Source: an uncultured Sinobacteraceae bacterium
GTDB lineage: Bacteria > Pseudomonadota > Gammaproteobacteria > Nevskiales > Nevskiaceae
Assembly (NCBI GenBank): GCA_903822975.1
Contig: CAIJRD010000006.1
Span: forward strand, 50,309-114,308
Length of the DNA stretch: 64,000 nt
Direction: 5' to 3'
Both the position numbers and the translations under genes were made by a program. The notes under the pieces are model-generated. The model searched no databases, was not told the origin of the DNA, and saw nothing but the letters and a program-made list of their open reading frames with translations. Below are positions 1 through 9,028 of the stretch, piece after piece. Numbering within the stretch: position 1 is the stretch's first letter; every line of letters begins with the position of its first letter.

Positions 1-18
1 GCGGCAGCGCCAAAAAGA

Positions 19-48
19 AAACCCCGCCGGTGGGAGCCGGCAGGGTTT
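19..48 (-). terminator. Hairpin with terminator character
   Basis: A 12-bp stem with one mismatch (positions 19-30 pairing with 37-48) encloses a 6-nt loop. An A-rich run lies at 12-21, so on the minus strand the hairpin is followed by a U-rich tract. Read on the plus strand it is followed by no T run, only the three T of the stem. It may end a plus-strand gene to the left of the window as a weak bidirectional terminator, but no minus-strand gene is visible just to its right. Positions 49-303 hold no gene that I can support. Confidence 0.5.
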
Positions 49-303
49 CAAGACACCCCCAAAATTGTTGAAGCGAGTGTACGGCAAATGACCTGGCCCG
101 CAATCGACAAGTGAATTTCTACTAGTTTCGCTGCAGTGCAAACAAACACGCGCCTCGTCGCGCGGGTAGTTCTGTCGACACGCATGCGTGAGTGAATCGA
201 TCATGATGCGCGCGTCATGCCGTCGAACTTCAATCTCGCGCGGGCATGATTGCGAGCGGCATTGCCCTTGCAGCCCTTTCGATCGACGTGACGGAGTTTC
301 GCC

Positions 304-2172
304 ATGCGCCCTCGCTACCGCTTTCAAATCGGCCAGCGCCGCCGCGGCGGGCGTGCGTCTGCGCTGCTGCTGTGCGCGGTGCTGACGGCATGGCCACTGC
401 GCGCGGCCGCTGACGAAGCCGCCAACCAATCCGCAAGCCATTCCACCAGCCAAGCCGCAAACCCAGTCGCAAGCCAAGCCGTTAATGAGGCTGCCAGCAA
501 AACCGCTGGCATCGAGCCTGCGCCGACGGTGCTGCGGCTGATCGCGCTGAACGATTTTCACGGCTATCTCGACGCGCCGGACGAAGGCTTGACGCTGCCA
601 CCGACATCGACATCGGCGGTCGCGTCGCCGCGCGGGATTTCCGCGGGTGGTGTCGCACGGCTTTCGAGCCTGCTGCATCGCCTGCAGGCAGGCCACCCGC
701 TGAATCTGGTGGTGGGTGCCGGCGACCTGGTCGGCGCCAGTCCGTTCGCATCCGCACTGTTTCATGACGAACCCAGCATCCTGGCAATGAATGCCTTAGG
801 AATGTCGCTGAGCAGCGTCGGCAATCACGAGTTCGATCACGGGCGCGACGAGTTGCTGCGACTGCAGCACGGCGGTTGCGCAGCCAAGGGGCAGCGCGGG
901 GTCGATACCTGCATCGGCGGCGATTTCCCTGGCGCGCAGTTTCACTACCTCGCCGCGAACGTGGTCGATCGCAACACGGGCATGGCCCTGTTCGCGCCGT
1001 ACGAGATCAAGACCTTCACGCTCGACAACGGCCGCAGCCTGCGCGTCGGCTTCATCGGCCTAGTGCTGAAGCAGACCGCAACGATGGTGCTGCAGAGTGG
1101 CGTTGCCGATCTGGAATTCCGCGACGAAGCCGCGAGCGCGAACGCACTCGTGCCGCAACTGAAGGCGGCCGGCGTGGATACGATCGTGTTGCTGATCCAC
1201 CAGGGCAATCTCACCTCGGGCGCGTACAACGATCACGACTGTCCCGGCTTCTACGGCGAGTTGTCGGCGATCGTTTCCCGGCTCGATCCGGCGATTCGCG
1301 TGGTCGTCAGCGGGCACACGCATCAAGCTTATGTCTGCCGCATCGGCACGCGCTTGGTCACCAGCGCGGGATCTTACGGCCGCTTGCTAACGGCGATCGA
1401 TTTGCGCTTCGACGCGAGCGGTGCACTGCTCGATGCCAGCGCCGACAATGTTCCGGTGACGGCCGTCGACAGCACGGTCGCGGGCATCGGCGAAGCACTG
1501 CCGGAAGATGCATCGATGCTCGCACTGCTGGCACCGTACCGGCGCATCTCGCAACCGCTCGGCAGCCGCGTCGTCGCGCACCTGCAGTCGGCGCTGTCGC
1601 GCCAACCCAACGCCGCCGGTGAATCACCGCTCGGCGATGTCGTGGCCGACAGCATGCTGGACGCGGCCAAAGGCGCCGGTGCGCAGATCGCGTTCACCAA
1701 CATCGGCGGCCTGCGTCAGGATCTGATCCCCGACACTAACGGCGCGATCACCTATGCGCAGCTGTGGGCCGCGCTGCCGTTCGGCAATACGCTGGTGGCG
1801 ATGGATCTCAGCGGCGGCGAGATCAAGCAGCTGCTGCGCCAGCAGCGCAAGCTGCCGCGGCCCCGGCCTTTGCAGATGTCGCAGGGCTTCAGTTACAGCT
1901 GGAGCGACGGTCACGTCGATGGCCCCAACGTGCGGCTCGACGGCAAGCCACTCAACGAGACGCAGACCTATCGCGTAGTCGTCAACCAGTTCCTCGCCGA
2001 AGGTGGCGATGGCTTCGGCGTGCTCAAGCGCGGCCGCAATCGCGTCGTCGTCGGCCACGATCTCGACGCCGCGCTCGCGTACCTCGCAGTGCATACGCCG
2101 CTGGCGCCGCCAACCGGTGGACGCGTGAGCTGCGAAGACTGCGCGCCTCCGGCCGAGCTACATTTTAGGTAG
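304..2172 (+). CDS. Secreted bifunctional 5'-nucleotidase / metallophosphatase
   Basis: This is an exported nucleotidase of the UshA/5'-nucleotidase family that would dephosphorylate nucleotides or other phosphoesters in the periplasm. A basic, hydrophobic Sec signal peptide covers about residues 1-36. It is followed by a low-complexity Ala/Ser/Gln-rich linker (about 37-70) built from degenerate short repeats. The metallophosphatase domain shows the dimetal motifs D84-F-H86, GDLVGAS, G173-N-H-E176 and SGHTH (336-340). The C-terminal 5_nucleotid_C domain runs from about residue 400, with the substrate-binding segment around FTNIGGLRQD and AALPFGNTLV. The start at 304 is preceded by ACGGAG. The linker may be a recent repeat expansion. 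Family assignment is firm; the exact substrate is unknown. Confidence 0.93.
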   Translation: MRPRYRFQIGQRRRGGRASALLLCAVLTAWPLRAAADEAANQSASHSTSQAANPVASQAVNEAASKTAGIEPAPTVLRLIALNDFHGYLDAPDEGLTLPPTSTSAVASPRGISAGGVARLSSLLHRLQAGHPLNLVVGAGDLVGASPFASALFHDEPSILAMNALGMSLSSVGNHEFDHGRDELLRLQHGGCAAKGQRGVDTCIGGDFPGAQFHYLAANVVDRNTGMALFAPYEIKTFTLDNGRSLRVGFIGLVLKQTATMVLQSGVADLEFRDEAASANALVPQLKAAGVDTIVLLIHQGNLTSGAYNDHDCPGFYGELSAIVSRLDPAIRVVVSGHTHQAYVCRIGTRLVTSAGSYGRLLTAIDLRFDASGALLDASADNVPVTAVDSTVAGIGEALPEDASMLALLAPYRRISQPLGSRVVAHLQSALSRQPNAAGESPLGDVVADSMLDAAKGAGAQIAFTNIGGLRQDLIPDTNGAITYAQLWAALPFGNTLVAMDLSGGEIKQLLRQQRKLPRPRPLQMSQGFSYSWSDGHVDGPNVRLDGKPLNETQTYRVVVNQFLAEGGDGFGVLKRGRNRVVVGHDLDAALAYLAVHTPLAPPTGGRVSCEDCAPPAELHFR

Positions 2173-2262
2173 CGTGACCGCAGGCGCTCTCGATCACGCT
2201 GCGGCCGGCACCCCAGGCGCGGTCGCGGCGCCGATTGGCGCGATGCAGTCGCCCAGCCAGCT

Positions 2263-4308
2263 TCAGACCAGGCCGGATTGCTTCAGCAGCGGTTCGATCG
2301 AAGGCTTACGTCCGCGGAACTCGATGAACAGATCCATCGCTTCGCGCGCGCCACCATTCGCCAGCACCGTGTCGCGGAAACGCTGCCCGGTCGCCACCGC
2401 GAAATCGGTTTCCTCGAACGCCGCGAATGCGTCCGCCGATAGCACTTCGGCCCACTTGTAGCTGTAATAGCCCGCGGCATAACCGCCTGCGAAGACGTGG
2501 GTGAAACTGCTCGGCATGCGATTCCATTCCGGCGGCTGCATCACGCTGACTTCGCGCCGCACCTGCGCCAGGGTTTCCAACACGCGCGCACCCTTGCCCG
2601 CGTCGAAATCGCGATGCAGGCGCAGATCGAACAACGCGAATTCGATCTGACGCATCGTCGCCAGACCGGCCTGGAAGCTGCGGCTCTGTTGCAGCTTTTG
2701 CAGCAGCGCATCCGGGAGCGGCTCGTTGGTCTTGTAGTGACGCGCGAAGCCGCGCAGCGTGTCGCGGTCGTAGCACCAGTTCTCCATGAACTGGCTCGGC
2801 AGTTCCACCGCGTCCCAGGCAACGCCGCGGATGCCCGAGATCGCCGCTTCATCGACACGCGTCAACAGGTGATGCAGGCCGTGGCCGAATTCGTGGAACA
2901 GCGTGACCACTTCGTCGTGCGTCAGCAGCGCGGACTTGCCCGGCAGCGGCGGCGTGAAATTGCAGGTCAGGTAGGCCACCGGCAACTGCAAGCCCGCAGG
3001 CGTGCGACGGCGTCCGAGGCATTCGTCCATCCAGGCGCCACCGCGTTTGTCCTGGCGCGCGTAGGGATCGAGATAGAACAGGCCGATGTCGGTGCCGTCC
3101 TTCTCCTTCAACGCGTAAGTGGTCACGTCCGGATGCCAGGTGGCGATACCGGTGACCGCCTCGATCTTCACGCCATAGATGCGCTCGACCAGCGCGAACA
3201 TGCCACCGATGACCTGCGGTGCCGGGAAATACGGCCGCAATTCTTCCTCGGAGTAGCCGAGCTTTTCCTCTTTGAGCTTTTCCGAGTAGTAGGCGCTGTC
3301 CCAGGGCTGGTAGTCGTTAAGACCGTCGCGCTTCTTTGCGAACGCGCGCAGTTCATCGAGCTCGGCCTGCGCCGCCGGCTTCGCCTTCAGCGCGAGGTCC
3401 AGCAGGAATTTCTCGACCTCGTCGGGCGACTCGGCCATTTTCGTTGCCAGCGACACCTCGGCGAAATTCTTGAAGCCGAGCAGGCGCGCCTGTTCGTCGC
3501 GCAGCGCCAGGATTTCATCGGCCAGCGGCGCGTTGTCGTGCTGATTCGCCAGCGGGCCCTGGTCGGATGCGCGCGTCGCGTAGGCGCGATACAACTCGAG
3601 TCGCAGTTCGCGGTTTTCGGCATAGCTGACGACGGCGTCGTAGCTCGGGAAATCCAGTGTCAGCAGCCAGCCTTCGAGATTTTTCGCGCGGGCCTTTTCG
3701 GCCGCCTGCGCCTTGCCTTCCTCGGTCATGCCGGTCAGCAGGCTTTCGTCGGTGACGTGCTTGCTGAACGCCTGCACCGAGTCCATCAGGTTTTCTTCGA
3801 ACTTCGCCTGCAGCTCCGACAGCCGCAGCGCAATCTCCTTGTAGCGCGCCTTCTCCTTCGGCGGCAGCGCGATGCCGGCGAGTTTGAAATCGCGCAGCGC
3901 ATCGACGATCACTTTCTTGCGCGCGGGCGAGAACTCCGCGTAGCCCGGGCTATTCGCCAGCGCCTCGTAAGCGTGGAACAGGCCTTCGTGCTGCGACATC
4001 TCAAGGCCGTATTCGGTGAGCTTCGGCAGGCAGGCGTTGTAGGCCTTGCGCCAGTCGGCCGTGGCCTTGACGCCGAACAGATGCTGCACCGGCCCCCAGG
4101 CGCGACCGAGGCGATCGCCCATGTCCTCCAGTGGTTCGACCAGCCCTTCCCAGTTCAGCGTGGCCGGCTCGCCGGCGAGCAGTTTTTCCAGTTCGGCCTT
4201 GTTGTCGACGATCACTGTCTGCAGCGCGGGTTCCGCATGCTGCGGCTCGATGCGGTCGAAAGCCGGCAGGGCGCCGGGCGTGGCGGGGGCGAGCAGGGGG
4301 TTTTCCAT
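2263..4308 (-). CDS. prlC: Oligopeptidase A, M3 family zinc metallopeptidase
   Basis: This cytosolic thimet-type oligopeptidase degrades short peptides, including cleaved signal peptides. The zinc motif is H472-E-F-G-H476, followed by GLHHLLT, and the C-terminal half carries the usual M3 catalytic-domain segments (GIRGVAWDAVELPSQFMENW region, Y-rich SYKWAEVLSADAF). The start at 4308 gives 681 residues beginning MENPLLAP, matching the typical length of about 680. An in-frame ATG at 4434 would add 42 low-complexity residues and is less likely. It is convergent with the 5'-nucleotidase, with 90 bp between the two stop codons. No partner gene is apparent. Confidence 0.95.
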   Translation of the reverse strand: MENPLLAPATPGALPAFDRIEPQHAEPALQTVIVDNKAELEKLLAGEPATLNWEGLVEPLEDMGDRLGRAWGPVQHLFGVKATADWRKAYNACLPKLTEYGLEMSQHEGLFHAYEALANSPGYAEFSPARKKVIVDALRDFKLAGIALPPKEKARYKEIALRLSELQAKFEENLMDSVQAFSKHVTDESLLTGMTEEGKAQAAEKARAKNLEGWLLTLDFPSYDAVVSYAENRELRLELYRAYATRASDQGPLANQHDNAPLADEILALRDEQARLLGFKNFAEVSLATKMAESPDEVEKFLLDLALKAKPAAQAELDELRAFAKKRDGLNDYQPWDSAYYSEKLKEEKLGYSEEELRPYFPAPQVIGGMFALVERIYGVKIEAVTGIATWHPDVTTYALKEKDGTDIGLFYLDPYARQDKRGGAWMDECLGRRRTPAGLQLPVAYLTCNFTPPLPGKSALLTHDEVVTLFHEFGHGLHHLLTRVDEAAISGIRGVAWDAVELPSQFMENWCYDRDTLRGFARHYKTNEPLPDALLQKLQQSRSFQAGLATMRQIEFALFDLRLHRDFDAGKGARVLETLAQVRREVSVMQPPEWNRMPSSFTHVFAGGYAAGYYSYKWAEVLSADAFAAFEETDFAVATGQRFRDTVLANGGAREAMDLFIEFRGRKPSIEPLLKQSGLV

Positions 4309-4516
4309 GGTCTGGTTGGTCGTGGGAAGTGGCTTAAGACTAGTGTCCCCTTCGTGACGTTCAAGGTCGAGCGCCAAATATTCTGGCGGGCGTGCCGCCG
4401 CTGCCGCAGTGGCCGCGGCGGCTGGCGTCGTCACCGGCGGCGATGTGCTTCCGTATTGGCGGGCGATGCGGAAATTATCCAGCGTCCGCGATGCTGCTTG
4501 CCCGCTTTCGACTGCC

Positions 4517-4561
4517 GAATCCGAATCCCGAGTCCGAATCCCGAGTCCGAATCCCGATTCC
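4517..4561. repeat. Tandem 13-bp repeat, three units
   Basis: Three head-to-tail copies of GAATCCCGAGTCC lie at 4523-4535, 4536-4548 and 4549-4561 (the last with a variant T), preceded by a truncated copy at 4517. The final unit forms a short inverted repeat, GAATC/GATTC. The repeat lies between the start of oligopeptidase A and the 3' end of the GIDE-domain gene. Similar GATTCGGGATTC strings are, from memory, common in Xanthomonadaceae spacers. Confidence 0.85.
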
Positions 4562-4584
4562 GACTGCGGAGGAGCAATCGCGCG

Positions 4585-5496
4585 CTAGATCAGACCGCGT
4601 GCCCGCAGCGCCGCCAGGCCGATCGTGGCGGCACCTGCGGCGAGTCCGATCAGCCGCCAGCCCTGATGCTTAAAGCGCGCGATCAGACCGCTGCGGGTGC
4701 AGGCGGCGAGCACGAAATCGCGGCGATCGGCCGGCTTGCTCAAGACATTGAGATCGGGTGCGGCCGCGTCGCTGGCGCGCTGCTCACGCACGACTTCGAG
4801 CGCGGCCGCGCGCGCGGCTTCCCATTCCTGCGCGTCGATCTGGCCATCGCGATTGCTGTCGAAGCGGCGCAGTAGTTCGCGACGGTCGCGCTTCCAGTCG
4901 GCCAGCAGCGCGGCGAGGTCGCGACGCTCGTCGGCCTCCGCCAGCGCGGCCTGCGTGCGGAACCAGCCGCGCGCGATCAAAAGATCATCGACGCGCAGCA
5001 AGCGCTCGCTGTAGCGGTATTCGCCGAAAGTGAACCACGCATCCCAACCCGGTTGCGGAATGCGGCCGGGCTGTTCGCCGCGACCACGCCAGCTGCGCGC
5101 CAGACTCGGCTCGACCTGCGCGCCCACCGGATCGACGATGCAGTCGCCGCTGGTATCGCTGAGCAGGAACAGGTCGTCACTGGTTTCATCCGCGATCACT
5201 TCGGTCCTGCGGTCGGCATTGCGCACCACGCGGTAGTGCCACCAGACGCAAGACGTACCCGACAGCGGCGAACGAATCGGCGGACCCGGCAGCCAGCGCG
5301 CGCGCCCAAGCAATTCGACGTGACCTTGCGCCGCCGAGCGGACGCGCGATTGCGGCGTGTCGGCAATCGCGCGCGCGGTGGTCAGACGTGACAGTCCGAG
5401 GCTTGCGAGCGCGACGGCGACGACCAGAAAAGCGAAGGCAATCGGCAGCGGCAGCGATGCCAGCAGTCCGGCGAGCGCGCTCAACAGCGCAGTCAC
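4585..5496 (-). CDS. GIDE-domain membrane protein with EF-hand
   Basis: This 303-residue membrane protein has an N-terminal transmembrane segment (about 15-37), a GIDE-type region (LLGRARWLPGPPIRSPLSG, then CVWWHYRV at about 83-90, and the GWDAWFTFGEYRYSERLL stretch) and a C-terminal hydrophobic helix. GIDE domains were named from mitochondrial MUL1/GIDE, but bacterial copies lack the RING finger, so ubiquitin ligation is not implied. A canonical EF-hand loop lies at D213-E224, with Asp/Asn/Asp/Gln/Asp/Glu at positions 1, 3, 5, 7, 9 and 12, suggesting calcium binding. LemA lies 117 bp upstream on the same strand, a frequent partner of GIDE proteins. Function is unknown. Confidence 0.8.
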   Translation of the reverse strand: MTALLSALAGLLASLPLPIAFAFLVVAVALASLGLSRLTTARAIADTPQSRVRSAAQGHVELLGRARWLPGPPIRSPLSGTSCVWWHYRVVRNADRRTEVIADETSDDLFLLSDTSGDCIVDPVGAQVEPSLARSWRGRGEQPGRIPQPGWDAWFTFGEYRYSERLLRVDDLLIARGWFRTQAALAEADERRDLAALLADWKRDRRELLRRFDSNRDGQIDAQEWEAARAAALEVVREQRASDAAAPDLNVLSKPADRRDFVLAACTRSGLIARFKHQGWRLIGLAAGAATIGLAALRARGLI

Positions 5497-5613
5497 GTGA
5501 GCCCCCGCGGCCGCAATTGCGAGTGGCGTCGCGGGTGCGCGCGCAAGCAGCGCGTGCCGACTGATGCCGCGCCCGCGGCGAATGCGCGCATCGCGATCAA
5601 TTCACCTGGAATT

Positions 5614-6186
5614 TCACTGGCGGAATTGCGCGCCGACATCGACATCGGCGATCTCGGCGGCATCGAAACTCAACAGCGGCCGCGCGACGAAACCGAAAAC
5701 GCGCGCCAGCATCACGTCGGGAAAGCGCTCGAGACGAATGTTGAACAGCGTCGCGTACTCGTTGTACAGCTCGCGGCGGTCGCCGATCTGGTTTTCCAAT
5801 GCGCTGATGCGGCCGAGCAACTGCGCGATCGAACGGTTCGCGCGCAATTCCGGATAGGCCTCGACCGTCGCCGCGATGCGGCCGACGCCGGCGTTGAGCC
5901 GGCTTTCGGCGCCGCCAAGTGCGGCGACATCGCCCGCCGCGCGTGCACGACTGGCACCCGCGCGCGCCAGCATCACGCGCTCCAGCGTGTCGCGCTCGAA
6001 CTGCATATAGGCCTTGCAGACTTCGACCAGCTTCGGCACTTCGTCGTGGCGCTGCTTCAGCAGCACGTCGATATTGCTCCACGCGCGCAGCACGCCGTTC
6101 TTCAGCGTCACCAGCGCGTTGTAGGTGAGCACCAGATAGAGCAAGGCGGCCGCCACCGCGGCCCAGCCGATCGTCGATCCCAGCAT
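5614..6186 (-). CDS. lemA: LemA family membrane protein
   Basis: A 190-residue LemA protein has one N-terminal transmembrane helix (about residues 6-24) followed by the family segment YNALVTLKNGVLRAWSNIDV and then LLKQRHDEVPKLVEV. Long coiled-coil helices follow, with the characteristic YNEYATLFNIRLERFPDVM near residue 160. LemA proteins have a mostly extracytoplasmic coiled-coil fold and no defined biochemical activity. The gene leads a likely two-gene unit with the GIDE protein downstream, which suggests a joint envelope role. No lipobox is present. Confidence 0.9.
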   Translation of the reverse strand: MLGSTIGWAAVAAALLYLVLTYNALVTLKNGVLRAWSNIDVLLKQRHDEVPKLVEVCKAYMQFERDTLERVMLARAGASRARAAGDVAALGGAESRLNAGVGRIAATVEAYPELRANRSIAQLLGRISALENQIGDRRELYNEYATLFNIRLERFPDVMLARVFGFVARPLLSFDAAEIADVDVGAQFRQ

Positions 6187-6413
6187 GCTGCAGCGTCTCC
6201 CCGTTTTTGGCCCAATGCCGCGCCGATTCCCAGCTTGGAACGCTACACAGCCCGGTCATTCTCGTCGAGTAACGCTGCCGTTAACGGCAGCCGCTGCGGT
6301 AAACTGAACCCAGGCGTTGCGCGGCGCGCAGCGCCGCCGGCGTCGCCGGGCCGCAGTGGGTTCAAGCCCCTGTCGGCAGCCGACCAGTCCTCGTCAGTCC
6401 TCCAGGAGTTCAG

Positions 6414-7325
6414 GTGCGCATCGTCCCCTTGTCATCCGCCATTTTGCTCGGCGCCGCACTCGCGCTCGGTGCCTGCACCAGCAACGGCATGCTGAACTCG
6501 TTCACGCCGGACGACGACTACAAGCTCGCCACCGATATCGCCTACGACACCAATGGCGACAAGCTCGACGTCTACACGCCGACGCATGCGCAGAATGCGC
6601 CTGTCGTTGTGTTCCTGCCGGGCGGCCGTTGGGAGCAGGATTCCACGCTGCCGAAGGAGAAGTACCGCTTCGTCGGTCAGGCGCTCAGCGCGAAGGGTTT
6701 CATCGCGATGGTGCCGAATTACCGCACCTATCCGCAGGTGAGGTTCCCGGCGTTCATTCTGGACAGCGCCAGGGCGGTGGTGTGGGCGCACACCAATGCG
6801 AAGTATTACGGTGGCGACGCCAGCAAGATCATCGTGCTGGGTCACGATGCAGGGGCTTACAACGCCGCGATGCTGGCGCTCAACCCGGACTACCTGAAGC
6901 AGGCCGGCGGTGACCGCGCCTGGTTGCGCGGCGCGATCGGTCTGGCCGGCGCCTACGACTTCCTGCCGATCACCGACCCGGATCTGCGCGACCTGTTCGG
7001 TCCGCCGGAAAGTTTCGAAGCGACCCAGCCGATTCTCTATGCCGACGGCGGCAATCCGCCGATGCTGCTGATGTCCGGCCAGGACGACACCATCGTGCCG
7101 GTTAGCAACACCAACAATCTTTACGACCGCATCCGCCGCAACAACGGCACGGTCGACAAGGTGATCTATCCGAAGATGAGTCACGGCCGCATTCTGGAAA
7201 CGCTGGCGACGCGACTGCAGAGCGAGTCCGACGTGATGAACTACGTGGTGACCTTCGTGCAGCACAACACCGGTGCGCCGCCGAAGCAGAACAACTACGG
7301 CATCCAGACCAGCATTCCGAAGTAA
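6414..7325 (+). CDS. Lipoprotein alpha/beta hydrolase with Asp at the nucleophile position
   Basis: This is a 303-residue esterase/lipase-like lipoprotein. It starts with GTG after AGGAG, and the signal peptide ends in a lipobox with C21 (LGAC). The alpha/beta hydrolase core includes the oxyanion region FLPGGRW, the nucleophile elbow G143-H-D-A-G147, the acid region SGQDD (D224/D225) and the catalytic-His candidate H257 (MSHGR). Relatives that I recall have GHSAG at the elbow. Here the codon is GAT, so Asp replaces Ser. That would either abolish classical serine-esterase activity or give an Asp-nucleophile enzyme of the dehalogenase/epoxide-hydrolase kind. Six bp separate it from the carbonic anhydrase gene. 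Confidence 0.85.
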   Translation: MRIVPLSSAILLGAALALGACTSNGMLNSFTPDDDYKLATDIAYDTNGDKLDVYTPTHAQNAPVVVFLPGGRWEQDSTLPKEKYRFVGQALSAKGFIAMVPNYRTYPQVRFPAFILDSARAVVWAHTNAKYYGGDASKIIVLGHDAGAYNAAMLALNPDYLKQAGGDRAWLRGAIGLAGAYDFLPITDPDLRDLFGPPESFEATQPILYADGGNPPMLLMSGQDDTIVPVSNTNNLYDRIRRNNGTVDKVIYPKMSHGRILETLATRLQSESDVMNYVVTFVQHNTGAPPKQNNYGIQTSIPK

Positions 7326-7331
7326 GCGGCG

Positions 7332-7859
7332 ATGATCCGTTCGTATCGCGGCATCACGCCGCGTCTGGGTGCGCGGGTCTACGTCGACGAACAATCGGCG
7401 CTGATCGGTGACGTCACGCTCGGCGACGACAGTTCGCTGTGGCCGATGGCGGTCGCGCGCGGCGACGTCAATCGCATCGTCATCGGCGCGCGCAGCAATA
7501 TCCAGGACGGCGCGGTGCTGCACGTCACCCATGACGGTCCCTACGCGCCCGGCGGTGTGCCGCTGCTGATTGGCGACGATGTCACCGTCGGTCATTTGGC
7601 GATGCTGCACGCCTGCAGCATCGGCAATCGCGTGTTGATCGGCATGCACGCAACGGTGCTCGATCGCGTCGTCATCGAGGACGAAGTTCTACTCGCTGCG
7701 GGTAGTGTGGTCGCACCCGGCAAGCGTTTAGTCTCCGGCTTCCTGTATCGAGGCTCGCCTGCGGTTCAGGCCAGAACCTTGAGCGATGCAGAGCGCGCGT
7801 TCTTCAAGTATTCGGCTGAGCACTACGTGCGGCTGAAAGATCATCATCTCGGCGCTTGA
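7332..7859 (+). CDS. Gamma-class carbonic anhydrase-like protein (YrdA type)
   Basis: A 175-residue left-handed beta-helix protein is built of hexapeptide repeats. The likely metal-ligand histidines sit in HVTHDG and in VGHLAMLHAC, the pattern of bacterial YrdA/CaiE-like gamma-carbonic anhydrases. It would act as a cytosolic trimer; many family members lack measured carbonic anhydrase activity. The gene follows the lipoprotein hydrolase by 6 bp and precedes HMG-CoA lyase by 37 bp, so the three are probably cotranscribed, though no shared pathway is evident. Confidence 0.92.
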   Translation: MIRSYRGITPRLGARVYVDEQSALIGDVTLGDDSSLWPMAVARGDVNRIVIGARSNIQDGAVLHVTHDGPYAPGGVPLLIGDDVTVGHLAMLHACSIGNRVLIGMHATVLDRVVIEDEVLLAAGSVVAPGKRLVSGFLYRGSPAVQARTLSDAERAFFKYSAEHYVRLKDHHLGA

Positions 7860-7896
7860 GCGCGAACGCGCCGGCACGACGAGCGACGGAGGACGG

Positions 7897-8796
7897 ATGA
7901 AGCAGCGTGTCACGCTGGTCGAGGTAGGTCCCCGCGACGGCCTGCAGAACGAGGCCGTGCAGGTTCCCACTGCGACCAAGATCGCGCTGATCGAGCGCCT
8001 CGCGGACTGCGGGGTGCCGGTCATCGAGGCCGGCAGTTTTGTATCGCCGAAATGGGTGCCGCAGATGGCGGACTCCGGCGCGGTGCTGGCCGGCATCCGC
8101 CGCAAGCCCGGTGTGCGCTATCCGGTGCTGGTGCCGAACCTGTACGGTTTCGAGCAGGCGCTCGCGGCGGGTGTCGATGAAGTATCGGTGTTCACCGCGG
8201 CCAGCGAAGCCTTCAACCGCCGCAACATCAACGCCAGCACCGAGCAGTCGCTGCAGCGCTTCGCACCGGTGATCGCGCGCGCCAAGACTGCGGGGATGCG
8301 CGTGCGTGGCTATGTCTCCACCGTGCTTGGCTGTCCTTACCAGGGCGCAGTGCCACTGGCGGATGTCGTCAGCGTCGCGGTGAAACTGACCGCGCTCGGC
8401 TGCGACGAGATTTCGCTCGGCGATACCGTCGGCGTCGGCACGCCGCTGGCGGCGCGCGCGATGCTGCGGGCCGTTGCCGCGGAAATTCCGATGGCGCAGC
8501 TGGCGGTGCACTTCCACGACACCTACGGTCAGGCGCTTGCCAACATCTATGCCTGTCTCGAAGAGGGCGTTTCGATCGTCGATGCCAGTGTCGCCGGACT
8601 CGGCGGATGCCCCTACGCGCAAGGCGCGTCCGGCAATGTCTCCAGCGAAGATCTGGTCTACCAGCTGCACGGCCTGGGCCTGGAAACCGGTATCGATCTC
8701 GAAGCGCTGTCGGCCACCGCGCGCTGGATCAATGCCGAGCTGCGGCGCATGCCCGCGAGTCGGCTGGCGCGACTGCCACCGCGCGCGGCGGCCTGA
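7897..8796 (+). CDS. Hydroxymethylglutaryl-CoA lyase
   Basis: This enzyme cleaves HMG-CoA to acetyl-CoA and acetoacetate, the last step of leucine degradation. The 299-residue protein has the TIM-barrel signatures EVGPRDGLQNE near the N-terminus, HFHDTYGQALAN for the metal-binding His residues, and the C-terminal active-site cysteine motif GLGGCPYAQGASGN. The start ATG follows GACGGAGGACGG. The other leucine-catabolism (liu) genes are not in this window, so the enzyme may work with genes elsewhere. Assignment is firm from motifs and length. Confidence 0.95.
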   Translation: MKQRVTLVEVGPRDGLQNEAVQVPTATKIALIERLADCGVPVIEAGSFVSPKWVPQMADSGAVLAGIRRKPGVRYPVLVPNLYGFEQALAAGVDEVSVFTAASEAFNRRNINASTEQSLQRFAPVIARAKTAGMRVRGYVSTVLGCPYQGAVPLADVVSVAVKLTALGCDEISLGDTVGVGTPLAARAMLRAVAAEIPMAQLAVHFHDTYGQALANIYACLEEGVSIVDASVAGLGGCPYAQGASGNVSSEDLVYQLHGLGLETGIDLEALSATARWINAELRRMPASRLARLPPRAAA

Positions 8797-8968
8797 AGGC
8801 CGCTTGTGCGCCGTGAGCCGTTTGCATTGGCGCACGTCGTCGCGCGGGCAAGGTCATGTCTTTCCCGCGTGCCTGCGTCGTGGAAGCAGAAGTCAGTGCC
8901 CGCGCCGGGATTTGCGGCAAAATCAGCGCTGCGGCAAGGCGTGAGGCTTTAGCTCCGAAGCGCCGCGC

Positions 8969-9000
8969 AGTGCTGAGTCCCTTTAGTGCTGAGTCCCTTT
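8969..9000. repeat. Perfect 16-bp tandem duplication
   Basis: AGTGCTGAGTCCCTTT occurs twice, head to tail and identical, 28 bp upstream of the gpmA start. It lies in the 5' leader of gpmA, so it could affect promoter or leader spacing. Confidence 0.95.
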
Positions 9001-9028
9001 CAAGTCTTACTACCGAGAACCTGTTCCG

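Noticed and set aside
2497..4875. A 792-codon plus-strand open frame opposite oligopeptidase A
   Set aside because: It is the antisense shadow of a well-supported gene; its composition is Arg/Gln/His-rich and it has no domain or ribosome site. Such long frames are expected at this GC content.
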